DNA of 64,000 bases from CAVQCJ01 sp963849365 (GCA_963849365.1 CAWKHA010000001.1:868001-932000); one strand, 5' to 3'; positions 16,981 to 24,957 are shown, numbered from the stretch's first letter. A program made the numbers and translations. The notes: generated by a model from the sequence alone, not told the origin.

Positions 16981-17334
16981 ATGCCCCACGGCCTGACCTG
17001 GCCGGCCGGCCCGGCCACCTCCATCTCGTACGCGTTCGGCCCGGTGGTCGCGTTCGGTGCGATCGGCCTTCTCGTTGTGGTGCTCCGCTGGGCGTACCGG
17101 CGGGGGGGTTCGCTGGTCCCGCCGCCGCCCAGGCCCGGGCGGCCGGACGAGTACGGGCTGCTGGTCTCCATCGCGGCGCCGCAGACCGCGACCGAGGCCG
17201 AGCTGGCGATGGACCGTCTCGAGCGCGGCGGCGTCCGGGTGACCCTGGCCGGCACCAGCGCCGGGCCTCGGTTGATGGTCTTCGCCGACGACGAGGTACG
17301 CGCGCGGACGCTGCTGTCTCAGCCGCCGGTGTAG
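16981..17334 (+). CDS. Small membrane-anchored hypothetical protein
   Basis: A 117-residue protein with one hydrophobic helix (about residues 18-40, FGPVVAFGAIGLLVVVLRW), an Arg-rich stop-transfer and a Pro-rich linker. A C-terminal soluble domain of about 60 residues follows (LLVSIAAPQTATEAELAMDRLERGG). That domain resembles a short ferredoxin-like or signal-transducing-PII-like fold, seen in small proteins near murA in actinomycetes, but no function is known. Its last 16 bases overlap the convergent murA gene. Confidence 0.75.
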   Translation: MPHGLTWPAGPATSISYAFGPVVAFGAIGLLVVVLRWAYRRGGSLVPPPPRPGRPDEYGLLVSIAAPQTATEAELAMDRLERGGVRVTLAGTSAGPRLMVFADDEVRARTLLSQPPV

Positions 17335-18605
17335 TCGTCGACGTCCGGCTCACGGACGATCTGCGCCCCCAGCGCGCGCAGCTGCGCGTCGAAGCCCGGG
17401 TAGCCGCGGTCGATGTGCGCGATGTCGCTCACCGTCGTCACCCCGTCGGCGACCAGCGCGGCCACCACCAGTCCGGCACCGGCGCGGATGTCGGTGGCCC
17501 GCACCGGTGCCGCGGACAGTCGCGGCCGGCCGCGGACCACCGCGTGGTGGCCGTCGGTGCGGATGTCGGCGCCGAGCCGGGCCAGCTCGTCCACGAACAT
17601 GAACCGGGCCTCGAACAGGTTCTCGGTGACCATCGCGGCGCCCTCGGCGATGGCGTTCATCGCCAGCACCATCGGCTGCAGGTCCGTCGGGAACCCGGGG
17701 TACGGCAGCGTGACCACGTCCACCGCGGTCGGCCGGCGGTCGCAGGTCACCCGGAACCCGTCCACCGTGCGCTGCACGTTCGCGCCGGCGGTCACGAGCT
17801 TGTCCAGCGCGATCTCCAGGTGTTCGGCCTGCGCGCCGTGCACCGTCACGTCCCCGCGGGTCATGGTCGCGGCGAAGGCCCAGGTGCCGGCCACGATCCG
17901 GTCGGAAACGACGTCGTGCCGGGTCGGGCGCAGTGCCTCGACCCCCTCCACCTCGAGCGTGGACGAGCCGACGCCGCTGATGCGGGCCCCCATCTCGGTG
18001 AGCATCGCGCAGATGTCCACGATCTCCGGCTCGCGGGCGACGTTGTCGATCACCGTGGTGCCCTTGGCCAGGACCGCCGCCGCCAGCACGTTCTCGGTCG
18101 CGCCGACGCTGGGGAAGTCCAGCCAGACGCTGGCGCCGACCAGGCCGCCCGGCGGCGCCGTCGCGACCAGGAAGCCGTGCTCGTTCTCGACGGTCGCACC
18201 CATCCGGATCAGCGCGTCGACGTGCAGGTCCAGCGGTCGGGAGCCGATCGCGTCGCCACCGGGGAGGGCGACATGCGCCTCGCCCTGCCGGGCCAGCAGC
18301 GGGCCGAGCACGTTGATGCTGGCCCGCATCCGGCGTACGAGGTCGTAGTCGGCCTGGTGCCCGAGCCGTTCCGGGACGTCGATCGCGACCGTCGACGCCG
18401 CGTGGTCGTGGGCGACCGTGCAGCCGAGCCGGCGCAGCAGGTCCGACATGATCTCCACGTCGAGGATGTCCGGGACCCGGCCGAGCGTGGTGACCCCCGG
18501 GGCGAGCAGAGCCACGGCCATCAGCTTGAGCGCGGAGTTCTTCGCGCCGGTCACGGCGACCTCGCCGGCCAGCCGCGCGCCGCCTGTCACCCGGAACCGT
18601 TCCAC
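17319..18605 (-). CDS. murA: UDP-N-acetylglucosamine 1-carboxyvinyltransferase (Asp-type)
   Basis: A 428-residue MurA, the first committed enzyme of peptidoglycan synthesis, which adds enolpyruvate to UDP-GlcNAc in the cytoplasm. The N-terminus has AKNSALK, the UDP-GlcNAc-binding Lys region. In the active-site loop LPGGDAIGSRPLDLH the residue that is Cys115 in E. coli is Asp118 here. The same change is present in mycobacterial MurA and makes it insensitive to fosfomycin, so intrinsic resistance is expected. The GTG start has TACCCT seven bases upstream. It is divergent from the adenosyltransferase gene. Confidence 0.96.
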   Translation of the reverse strand: MERFRVTGGARLAGEVAVTGAKNSALKLMAVALLAPGVTTLGRVPDILDVEIMSDLLRRLGCTVAHDHAASTVAIDVPERLGHQADYDLVRRMRASINVLGPLLARQGEAHVALPGGDAIGSRPLDLHVDALIRMGATVENEHGFLVATAPPGGLVGASVWLDFPSVGATENVLAAAVLAKGTTVIDNVAREPEIVDICAMLTEMGARISGVGSSTLEVEGVEALRPTRHDVVSDRIVAGTWAFAATMTRGDVTVHGAQAEHLEIALDKLVTAGANVQRTVDGFRVTCDRRPTAVDVVTLPYPGFPTDLQPMVLAMNAIAEGAAMVTENLFEARFMFVDELARLGADIRTDGHHAVVRGRPRLSAAPVRATDIRAGAGLVVAALVADGVTTVSDIAHIDRGYPGFDAQLRALGAQIVREPDVDDYTGG

Positions 18606-18612
18606 GGCGCCC

Positions 18613-18618
18613 AGGGTA
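18613..18618 (-). promoter_or_regulatory. Leaderless -10 of murA
   Basis: TACCCT on the minus strand ends seven bases before the GTG at 18605, with no ribosome-binding site between. Confidence 0.45.
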
Positions 18619-18661
18619 CGTGCCGCCGGAGGCTCTACCCGTGATCTGCCGCGCCCGGCCG

Positions 18662-18667
18662 TAGGCT
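18662..18667 (+). promoter_or_regulatory. Leaderless -10 of the adenosyltransferase gene
   Basis: TAGGCT ends six bases before the ATG at 18674. Confidence 0.5.
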
Positions 18668-18673
18668 CGCGGG

Positions 18674-19258
18674 ATGGTGAATCTCACGCGCATCTACACC
18701 CGGACCGGGGACGACGGCACGACGGCGCTCGGCGACATGAGCCGGACGTCCAAGACCGACCCGCGCCTGGTGGCGTACGCGGACGTGGACGAGGCCAACT
18801 CGATGATCGGCGTGGCGCTGGCCCTCGGCGGGCTGCCGGCCGACATCGCGGAGCTGTTGCGGTCGGTGCAGAACGACCTGTTCGACGTGGGCGCGGACCT
18901 GTGCACCCCCGTCCGGCCGGACCCCGAGCACCCGCCGCTGCGGATCACCGAGCAGTACGTGACACGGCTCGAGACGGCGTGCGACGACTACAACGACCGG
19001 CTGGAGAAGCTGCGCTCCTTCGTGCTTCCGGGCGGGACGGCGGGGGCGGCCCTGCTGCACGTTTCGCGTACCGTCACGCGCCGGGCCGAGCGGGCCACGT
19101 GGACCGCGCTGGCGGTGCACGGCGTGACGATGAACCCGCTCACGGCGCGCTACCTGAACCGGCTCTCGGATCTGCTGTTCATCCTCGCCCGGGTCGCGAA
19201 CACGGCGGACGCGGGTGGCGCCGGAGACGTGCTCTGGCAACCGGGGGGCGGCCGCTGA
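18674..19258 (+). CDS. pduO: Cob(I)alamin adenosyltransferase, PduO type
   Basis: A 194-residue ATP:corrinoid adenosyltransferase of the PduO family. The ATP-binding N-terminus reads YTRTGDDGTTALGD (about residues 8-21), followed by DVDEANSMIG. The C-terminal signature includes RTVTRRAERATW. It attaches the adenosyl group to cob(I)alamin, giving the coenzyme that the MeaA mutase needs. The gene order adenosyltransferase-murA is conserved in actinomycetes. The ATG start follows a leaderless -10. Confidence 0.93.
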   Translation: MVNLTRIYTRTGDDGTTALGDMSRTSKTDPRLVAYADVDEANSMIGVALALGGLPADIAELLRSVQNDLFDVGADLCTPVRPDPEHPPLRITEQYVTRLETACDDYNDRLEKLRSFVLPGGTAGAALLHVSRTVTRRAERATWTALAVHGVTMNPLTARYLNRLSDLLFILARVANTADAGGAGDVLWQPGGGR

Positions 19259-19295
19259 CGCACCGGCCACCCGCATACCGGTCGACCGGGTCGGC

Positions 19296-19712
19296 TCAGG
19301 TCGGGGACTGCTCGTAGGCCTCGCTGAGCCATGCGCGCACCTGCTCGTCGACGCCGGTGGCGTCCGGGATCGCGATCACGTGCACGATGCGGGTACGGGT
19401 GAGGTCGAGCGTCCGCACGATCCGCGGGTCCTCGATCCGCCGCGACACGATGAAGGCGAGCTCCGCGTGGTCCCGTCGCGGCTTGAGCTCGGCGAACGTC
19501 CGGGATCGCTTGATCATGACGGCGTCCCTGGTCGACTCGACCAGCACGTCACCGCCCAGGCCGTCGAGGGACGCCCGGACCGCGGCGAGGATGCCGCTCA
19601 CCGCCGGCTTCCGCTTCGAAAGCCAGTCCTCGAGGCCGGCGGCGGGGACGCACGAGTGCGGTTGGTTGCGGCGGCCGAACGACCGGCCGCAGTCCGGGCA
19701 CCGCCACGCCAT
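19296..19712 (-). CDS. DUF5655 domain protein with N-terminal zinc motif
   Basis: A 138-residue protein. Residues 1-20 (MAWRCPDCGRSFG then HSC) form a small CxxC...HxC zinc-binding motif. The rest (residues 27-135) matches the DUF5655 domain, including VMIKRSRTFAELKPRRDHAEL. DUF5655 proteins are uncharacterised and often near DNA-related or toxin-like genes. The ATG at 19712 was chosen because the upstream 53 codons look non-coding. It is the first gene of the accessory stretch. Confidence 0.75.
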   Translation of the reverse strand: MAWRCPDCGRSFGRRNQPHSCVPAAGLEDWLSKRKPAVSGILAAVRASLDGLGGDVLVESTRDAVMIKRSRTFAELKPRRDHAELAFIVSRRIEDPRIVRTLDLTRTRIVHVIAIPDATGVDEQVRAWLSEAYEQSPT

Positions 19713-19867
19713 GGCGCGACTGTACGGCCGCCAGGAGGCGGGCCCGGAAGTCGCGCTGACGAACCGGTCTGGATGCTCGCGGAGGCGCCCAGGACTGCCG
19801 TACCGGCCCGCCGCGTGGCCGCTGACTCCGTCTAGGTGGTGGATGCCGGGGCGGCGGGCGAGGATGG

Positions 19868-20161
19868 TCAAACGCCCAGAGCAGGCGAGGCGGCACGGCG
19901 GCGCTGGCGAGCGACTCGCTGACCGACGACGACCAGCAGGCCGGCCAGCAGCACCACGACCACGGCCCCGACGACGAGCGCGGTCCCCCAGCCGGACGAG
20001 GAGATCTCGGCCGCAGGTGCCCGGTGGAGCTCCGGGCTGGTGGGTGGGACGATGCCCGAGTCGGGCCGGATCGGCTCTGTGGCGGCGTTCGCATAGCTGG
20101 GTAGGGCCATCACGGCGGTGAGGCCCAAGAGCGTGGTGATGATCCGCTTGAGGTTCTTCAT
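19868..20161 (-). CDS. Small secreted single-pass membrane protein
   Basis: A 97-residue protein with a clear signal peptide (MKNLKRIITTLLGL, cleavage likely after ANA near residue 27). A Pro/Ser-rich extracellular stalk (residues 28-58) and one transmembrane helix (about residues 60-82) follow, with an Arg-rich cytoplasmic tail. The family is not recognised. The ATG at 20161 has GGAGG upstream. It is divergent from the LuxR-type regulator gene, which may control it. Confidence 0.65.
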   Translation of the reverse strand: MKNLKRIITTLLGLTAVMALPSYANAATEPIRPDSGIVPPTSPELHRAPAAEISSSGWGTALVVGAVVVVLLAGLLVVVGQRVARQRRRAASPALGV

Positions 20162-20219
20162 GACGTCCTCCGAGGGAGTGGATGTGCGGGTCTCCACAGT
20201 GGCCAGCGGCCGGACCAGC

Positions 20220-20232
20220 CGTCGATACGACG
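20220..20232. promoter_or_regulatory. Short palindrome in a divergent promoter region
   Basis: CGTCG-ATA-CGACG, two 5-bp arms around three bases, between the membrane-protein gene and the LuxR-type gene. Possible operator half of a pair with the palindrome at 20254-20269. Confidence 0.25.
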
Positions 20233-20253
20233 AAGCACGTAGCGGCCGGGACG

Positions 20254-20269
20254 TACGCAGAAGTGCGTA
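20254..20269. promoter_or_regulatory. Inverted repeat upstream of the LuxR-type gene
   Basis: TACGCA-GAAG-TGCGTA, 6-bp perfect arms with a 4-base loop, 53 bases before the LuxR-type start codon. A likely operator position for autoregulation; no direct evidence. Confidence 0.35.
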
Positions 20270-20322
20270 TCGCCTGGTCCGCGGCCGGGTCCTAGGCTTG
20301 CCGGCGTCGTGAAGGAGGAGCC

Positions 20323-21078
20323 ATGGCGGGACCGACGGCGATCAGCGAAGGCGATCTGCGCCGGCTCCTCGACGTGGTCTCACTCGAGGCGATCCGCGAC
20401 GACGGGCCCGAGCTGCCCGAGCAGGTGATGCGCGGGCTCGCCGAGCTCATCCCGTGTGCCGCCGTGAGCTTCTTCGTGATGGACACGCGACGCGCGGAGC
20501 TCCTCGCCCACCAGGAGCTCGACCTTGCGGGCCTGCCCGAGGAGAGCGACGAGGCAGGCGCGCTCTTCTTCGAGTCGTACTGGGACTGCCTGGCCTGCTG
20601 CTACCCCGAGCGGCACGCCGACCACGACCGCGTGACGACCTGGCAGGACTTCTACTCCGAGCGCGAGTTCCGGAAGCTGCTCATGGCGGAGTACTTCCTC
20701 GGTTCGGGCCTCTGGCACGAGCTGCTGGTCACGCTTCCGCCGCAGGGAGGCTTCGAGCGACGGCTCATGCTCACCCGCCCGGTGGGCGATGTCCCGTTCA
20801 GCGAGAGGGACCGCTTGCTGCTCACGTTGCTGCGGCCGCACCTGGTGAAGCTCCGCGATCGGATCGAGGCGGTGCGCCGCACGGTCCCGGTACTGACACC
20901 GCGTCAGGTCGAGCTGATGCGCCGCGTGGCCCAGGGCCAGACCAACCGGCAGGTCGCCCATGACCTGGGACTCTCCGAGGGCACCGTCCGCAAGCACCTC
21001 GAGAACATCTACGCGCGCCTCGGGGTCAACAGCCGCACGGAGGCTGTGGCCCGGATGCCTCAGGCACTGCTCGGCTGA
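20323..21078 (+). CDS. LuxR family transcriptional regulator
   Basis: A 251-residue regulator. Residues 1-175 look like a GAF-type or autoinducer-like sensory domain with an unusual acidic Cys pair (WDCLACCYPE). Residues 185-250 form a LuxR-type helix-turn-helix: LTPRQVELMRRVAQG, then LGLSEGTVRKHLENIYARLGV. The signal is unknown. The ATG has GGAGGAG six bases upstream and a TAGGCT -10-like hexamer at 20293-20298. Two palindromes in the divergent region with the membrane-protein gene are candidate binding sites. Confidence 0.9.
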   Translation: MAGPTAISEGDLRRLLDVVSLEAIRDDGPELPEQVMRGLAELIPCAAVSFFVMDTRRAELLAHQELDLAGLPEESDEAGALFFESYWDCLACCYPERHADHDRVTTWQDFYSEREFRKLLMAEYFLGSGLWHELLVTLPPQGGFERRLMLTRPVGDVPFSERDRLLLTLLRPHLVKLRDRIEAVRRTVPVLTPRQVELMRRVAQGQTNRQVAHDLGLSEGTVRKHLENIYARLGVNSRTEAVARMPQALLG

Positions 21079-21147
21079 GCCGTGCCTACGGGCGCGACCC
21101 CGTGGTGACCGGCCGGACAGCACGCCTCGATGCGGCAGGATGGGGGG

Positions 21148-21543
21148 ATGGAGGTCGTTCTCCAGTACTTCGACGGCTGCCCCAGCTGGGTCGAGGCCGA
21201 CCGCCTGCTGCGAGCGGCCCTCGTCGTCGTGGGCGAGTCGGACGCAACGATCACGCACCGGAAGATCGAGACGTCGGACAAGGCAGTCAGCGCCGGATTC
21301 GTCGGCTCGCCGACCATCCTGATCGACGGGCGGGACCCTTTCGCGAGGGAAGGTGCCGACGCAGGGCTTGCCTGCCGCGTCTACCGGACTCCGGACGGGT
21401 TGAGAGGCTCACCGACGCTCGAGCAGCTGGTCGAAGCCTTTCGGTGGTGCCAAGGCACGATCAGTGGGCCCGCTCCGAGAGCAGCTGCGCCACGACCCGC
21501 TCCATCAGGTCGTACGGGACCGGCTCGCCGAGCGGGAACTTGA
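21148..21543 (+). CDS. Thioredoxin-like protein (DF/selenoprotein-type family)
   Basis: A 131-residue thioredoxin-fold protein. The N-terminus has YFDGCPSWVEAD with a single redox Cys. VGSPTILIDGRDPF is the cis-Pro region, followed by ACRVYRTPDGL and PTLEQLVEAF. The arrangement matches small proteins annotated as DF-family or thioredoxin-like in actinomycetes, with no known substrate. After about residue 108 the sequence is Pro/Ala/Arg-rich read-through that overlaps the convergent DUF1801 gene by 83 bases, so the ancestral stop may have been lost. Confidence 0.75.
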   Translation: MEVVLQYFDGCPSWVEADRLLRAALVVVGESDATITHRKIETSDKAVSAGFVGSPTILIDGRDPFAREGADAGLACRVYRTPDGLRGSPTLEQLVEAFRWCQGTISGPAPRAAAPRPAPSGRTGPARRAGT

Positions 21544-21814
21544 GCGTTCCCTTGCCGCTGGCGTAGGGCACGAGCTCCTGGCGCAGCGCCGCGTCACCAC
21601 CGGGTACCGGGTAGAGGCTGACGTGGTGCTTCCAGGCTGCGTAGTGCACCAGGCTCCTGCCGTTGATGGCGATCGTCGGGATCTGATAGCGGATGGTCTC
21701 TCGAGCACCGGGTACGGCAGCCAGGGCGCTCCGCCGGACCTCCTGGAGGACCACCTGGACATCCGCGGGCAACGCACCGATGTACTCGTCGACCGTCGCG
21801 TACCGGTTGGCCAC
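21461..21814 (-). CDS. DUF1801 domain protein
   Basis: A 117-residue YdhG/DUF1801 protein with a frataxin-like fold. Characteristic segments are YIGALPADVQ (about residues 11-20), ETIRYQIPTI, HYAAWKHHVSLYP and GTLKFPLGEPVPYDL. Related proteins have been proposed as iron chaperones, but the role is not settled. The GTG start has GAGGGGAG upstream. It overlaps the 3' end of the convergent thioredoxin-like gene. Confidence 0.88.
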   Translation of the reverse strand: MANRYATVDEYIGALPADVQVVLQEVRRSALAAVPGARETIRYQIPTIAINGRSLVHYAAWKHHVSLYPVPGGDAALRQELVPYASGKGTLKFPLGEPVPYDLMERVVAQLLSERAH

Positions 21815-21977
21815 AGGCTCCCCTCATCAGCGGGCGCCGAGCTGGAGGTGCCCCGCATATCGCCAAGTCGGAGCCTAGTCACGCACGGCCTGCTGCAGCA
21901 CCTCGGGGGCCGAGCGTCGGCCTGTGGTGCAGCCGACGCTCGGCCCCGGGTCCCCCCTTCCCCCGGCCCGGTTCTGC

Positions 21978-22427
21978 CTATCGGGACCGGTGTGTCTGAA
22001 CCGCCTTCTGAGCGCTCAGCGCGTTCGCCAGCGCCTTCTTGGCGGCGGCCACCTGCGCAGCCAGTGCGTTCAGCGCCCGGGTGTCCCTCGGCGTCGCCCG
22101 GTCGATCAGGCGCGTCTGCTGGTCGACGAGTTGCTGGAGGTACTGCTTCTGGTGCGCCACCACCTGTTCGGCGGCGATGGCCGACTGGGTGCTCGCCGCG
22201 TCCACGGTGGTGTGTCCACGCACCTGGTGGTGGGAACCGTTGCCGCCGCCACCGCCGGTGTAGGCCAGGCCCGCCGGGGGATGCGTGTCGGTCGGCGTGG
22301 CCGCCAACCGCGGAACGATCAGGGCGGTCGCCACAGCCAGGACGACGACGATGAGGGCGCTGAACAGCACGGTGGAGGTGTGCGGGCGGTGCGAGGTGCT
22401 CCGCCGCGACGCTGTCAGAGTGGTCAT
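21978..22427 (-). CDS. Membrane-anchored coiled-coil hypothetical protein
   Basis: A 149-residue protein with one N-terminal helix (about residues 19-42, VLFSALIVVVLAVATALIV) and a Gly-rich extracellular linker (GGGGGNGSHH). An Ala/Gln/Lys-rich coiled coil follows at residues 78-145. The family is not recognised; this looks like a type II membrane protein exposed outside. The ATG at 22427 has AAGGAG upstream. It lies 40 bases downstream of the small Cys/His protein gene on the same strand. Confidence 0.6.
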   Translation of the reverse strand: MTTLTASRRSTSHRPHTSTVLFSALIVVVLAVATALIVPRLAATPTDTHPPAGLAYTGGGGGNGSHHQVRGHTTVDAASTQSAIAAEQVVAHQKQYLQQLVDQQTRLIDRATPRDTRALNALAAQVAAAKKALANALSAQKAVQTHRSR

Positions 22428-22467
22428 GGTGTGCTCCTTGTCCGGTTCGGATGGGGGGAATCTGTTC

Positions 22468-22659
22468 TCACGCTGTGGCCCGGACACCGGCTGACCGGTG
22501 CCGGATGGTCGGTGCGAAGGGGCCGGTGGGCAGGAAGCCGTGCTCCCAGCAGCAGTGCTGCCGGGTCGCTCTGATCCGGTGGCAGGCCACCGCGTCCGCG
22601 GGGACCTGCGCCTGCCGCTGCCGGCGGAGCTCAGTGGTGATCGTGCAGTGCGGGCTCAT
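22468..22659 (-). CDS. Small Cys/His-rich protein
   Basis: A 63-residue protein beginning MSPHCTITTELRRQRQ with further ACHRIR and HCCWEHG segments (four Cys and six His). This could bind metal, but no known family fits. The strongest support is the ribosome-binding site GAGGAGG placed six bases before the ATG. A plus-strand frame over the same bases has no such site and a worse composition. It likely shares a transcript with the downstream coiled-coil protein. Confidence 0.5.
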   Translation of the reverse strand: MSPHCTITTELRRQRQAQVPADAVACHRIRATRQHCCWEHGFLPTGPFAPTIRHRSAGVRATA

Positions 22660-22908
22660 GGCTTCCTCCTCGACGTGGCAGCCGGTGATGTCGGTGCACG
22701 TCGAAGAGTTCAGCGACGGGCGGCATACGCGCTGTCACCTGTGAGACAGCTGGCCGTGCTCTGTCTACTGACCGTCTGCGCGGTCCACTTCACGAGGGTT
22801 CAGTAGCTCAGCGCTCCCGCGACGGATCGCGAAGACGCGGCTGGGTCTTCCAGACCGGCGCGACGCTGTTGCGATAGCTCCGCCCGAAGATCCTGCCGAT
22901 GATGGAGA

Positions 22909-23217
22909 TCACCGCGCAGAGCGGGACTCCTCCAGCCCGGCGGTGTGCGCGAGCGCGCCCATCGCGGTGCGGGTCTCGGGCAGAACACCGTCATACGCCA
23001 TGGCTTCCGACATGGCCGGGGTCTCCATCGCGCCCATGACTGCGTCCATGTCGGCTACGTCCATGAGCACCGCGACCCGGGTTGGGTTCTGCGGGTCGAC
23101 GAACGTCGGGATGTTGGTGACTCCGAGCGGGCCGAACACCTCTTCGCGCTCCGGCGACGCGAGCCAGTGGTCCGTGTCCTTCACATCGTGAACGATCCGG
23201 CAGCACAGCCGCCCCAA
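22909..23217 (-). CDS. Hypothetical protein (VADMDAV-type)
   Basis: A 102-residue frame with good coding character (DVKDTDHWLASPEREEVFG, then TNIPTFVDPQNP and MDVADMDAVMGA). It resembles small actinobacterial proteins related to EthD/ABM-like dimeric barrels that I recall but cannot name. The TTG at 23217 lies four bases after the stop of the upstream zinc-finger-like gene; a GTG further in (VKDTDHW) is an alternative. The two genes are probably co-translated. Confidence 0.6.
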   Translation of the reverse strand: MGRLCCRIVHDVKDTDHWLASPEREEVFGPLGVTNIPTFVDPQNPTRVAVLMDVADMDAVMGAMETPAMSEAMAYDGVLPETRTAMGALAHTAGLEESRSAR

Positions 23218-23221
23218 CTCT

Positions 23222-23500
23222 TCACCGGCTTCGGCGGCGGGTGCGGCTGGTCGGGAACAGGACACCGGCCAGGGCGGCCAGCAGGGCACCCGTTTCGGTC
23301 GCGTCCAATGGCTGGAGGTCCTGCCCTCCGTCGGGCCGCTCGCAGCTGAGGACCAGGCCGATGTCGGGTCCGGCCGGCTGGTGGGTGGCCGTGTGCACAC
23401 GCAAGCTCTCGCTGTCCACGCCTGGCCCGAAGAACTGCCCGCATGCGCCACACTGCAGCCCGAGCCGGTGCCCGCCGCTCACGCGCCCGTCGACCGTCAT
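23222..23500 (-). CDS. Small zinc-finger-like protein
   Basis: A 92-residue protein with a C2H2-like arrangement: LQCGACGQFFG (CxxC near residues 15-18) followed by LRVHTATH. It is therefore a candidate zinc-binding protein, perhaps for nucleic acid or protein binding. The rest is Leu/Ala-rich, with no transmembrane segment. No family is recognised. It is immediately upstream of and coupled to the gene ending at 22909. Confidence 0.55.
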   Translation of the reverse strand: MTVDGRVSGGHRLGLQCGACGQFFGPGVDSESLRVHTATHQPAGPDIGLVLSCERPDGGQDLQPLDATETGALLAALAGVLFPTSRTRRRSR

Positions 23501-23631
23501 GACCGCTCCCGTCACCGAGTTCCGCCCACCTCGCTCATCGTGCCCGGTGGACCGCAGCCGAGCTCGCGGATCACGTCCTCGGCTCTGGGCCAGGATCGCG
23601 CCGGAGCCGTTTCGGAGGCAGACTCGCGAGG

Positions 23632-24600
23632 GTGCGAACCCGTTCACTGGCCCCGTTGCTGGCGGCGTCGACTCTGGTCGCGGCAGCGTCACTGGCTGCG
23701 TGCGGGGGATCGTCGGTGCGGGCCGGGTCGCCGTCCCCCACAGGCGTGGTCGCGTCCGCGGCAGGCACGTCGGTCGGCTATGCCCGTCCATGCGTAGCGG
23801 CGCCGGCTCCTGTGACGTACGAGCACGTGATCTGGATCGTGATGGAGAACAAGCCGGCTGGGGCCGCCGTGAGCGGTGCCGGTTCGCCACTGCTGACAGC
23901 TCTGGCCGAGCGCTGTGCGAAGGCAGCGGCGTACCACGCGACAGGTCACCCGTCGCTGCCGAACTACCTCGCGATGACCTCAGGGAGTACTCATGGCGTC
24001 TCCGACGACGCTGGTCCGTCGGCGCATCCAATCCCGGGGAGCTCCATCTTCACTGAGGTCGCTGAGGCCGGCGGGAGCTGGGCGACCTTCGCCGAGTCGA
24101 TGCCCGGCGACTGCATCACGTACCCGGCCTCGGCCTACGCGGTGAAGCACAACCCGGCCGCGTACTACACCGCGCTGAAGGACGTGTGCCCCTCCCACGA
24201 CGTGCCGCTGGGGACCACCGGCGGCGGGCCGCTCGCATCGGCGCTGGACAGCGGCCACTTGCCGACCTTCTCGTTCGTCGTTCCCAACTTGTGCAACGAC
24301 ACCCATGACTGTCCCGTCTCGACGGGCGACCGGTGGCTGGGGCAGTGGCTCGAGGTGATCACGTCCAGCCCGGCCTACGCGGCGGGACGGACAGCGATCT
24401 TCGTGACGTGGGACGAGGACGACAGCGGCCACGGCAACGCGGTCGACCTTGTGGTGATCGCGCCATCCGTGCGACCGGGCACCCGGGCCGCAGGTGACTT
24501 CTCGCATCTGTCCTTGCTGCGCACGACCGAGCTCATGGTCGGGGTTTCCGGCTCACTGGTGCCCACGGCAGTGTCGATGCGCGGCGCCTTCCACCTGTAA
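23632..24600 (+). CDS. Alkaline phosphatase/phosphoesterase family lipoprotein
   Basis: A 322-residue exported protein. A lipobox (LAAC) with the Cys at about residue 24 predicts lipid anchoring. The mature part belongs to the phosphoesterase (PF04185-type) alkaline phosphatase superfamily. It has HVIWIVMENK (metal-binding Glu-Asn), GHPSLPNYLAM, the FVVPNLCNDTHDC region and the late TWDEDDSGHGN metal site. The family includes acid phosphatases and phospholipases C; substrate is open. The GTG start has GGAGG about a dozen bases upstream. Confidence 0.88.
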   Translation: MRTRSLAPLLAASTLVAAASLAACGGSSVRAGSPSPTGVVASAAGTSVGYARPCVAAPAPVTYEHVIWIVMENKPAGAAVSGAGSPLLTALAERCAKAAAYHATGHPSLPNYLAMTSGSTHGVSDDAGPSAHPIPGSSIFTEVAEAGGSWATFAESMPGDCITYPASAYAVKHNPAAYYTALKDVCPSHDVPLGTTGGGPLASALDSGHLPTFSFVVPNLCNDTHDCPVSTGDRWLGQWLEVITSSPAYAAGRTAIFVTWDEDDSGHGNAVDLVVIAPSVRPGTRAAGDFSHLSLLRTTELMVGVSGSLVPTAVSMRGAFHL

Positions 24601-24621
24601 CCCAGCGCGCCGCGGCAGGCC

Positions 24622-24948
24622 CTACAACACCTGCTCCGCCGGGGGTGGCATCGGACCGCTCAGGTCCATGCCGTGTACCTCCGCGACTCTGCCGACGAAC
24701 CACTGGTCGAACGAGTCGTCGGACTGGACCATCGCGCCGATGTAGTGGTCGGCGCCGGGTCCGTCCTGCACGACGATGGCCACGTGGCCGCCGTCCGGGT
24801 TGGCCTGCAGCCATGCGTGGTGCCCGGTGAGTCCATGCCGGGCGTTCGAAGCTTCGAACTCGGCTTTGCGGGGACCGTTGACCTCGGACATCCAGGCGCG
24901 CCACGTGTCGACCTTGTCCGGAAGAATCGGAGCTGCCATTGCGAACAT
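24622..24948 (-). CDS. Hypothetical protein
   Basis: A 108-residue protein with alternating strand-helix character (FAMAAPILPDKVDTWRAWM, then GHHAWLQANPDGGHVAIVVQ). This suggests a ferredoxin-like dimeric alpha/beta-barrel, but I recognise no family. The ATG has GAGGGG seven bases upstream. It is convergent with the phosphoesterase gene, 21 bases apart. Confidence 0.6.
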   Translation of the reverse strand: MFAMAAPILPDKVDTWRAWMSEVNGPRKAEFEASNARHGLTGHHAWLQANPDGGHVAIVVQDGPGADHYIGAMVQSDDSFDQWFVGRVAEVHGMDLSGPMPPPAEQVL

Positions 24949-24957
24949 GCGTTCCCC

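Noticed and set aside
22498..22806. Plus-strand ORF of 102 codons
   Set aside because: It has no ribosome-binding site and opposes the small Cys/His ORF that has a strong one.
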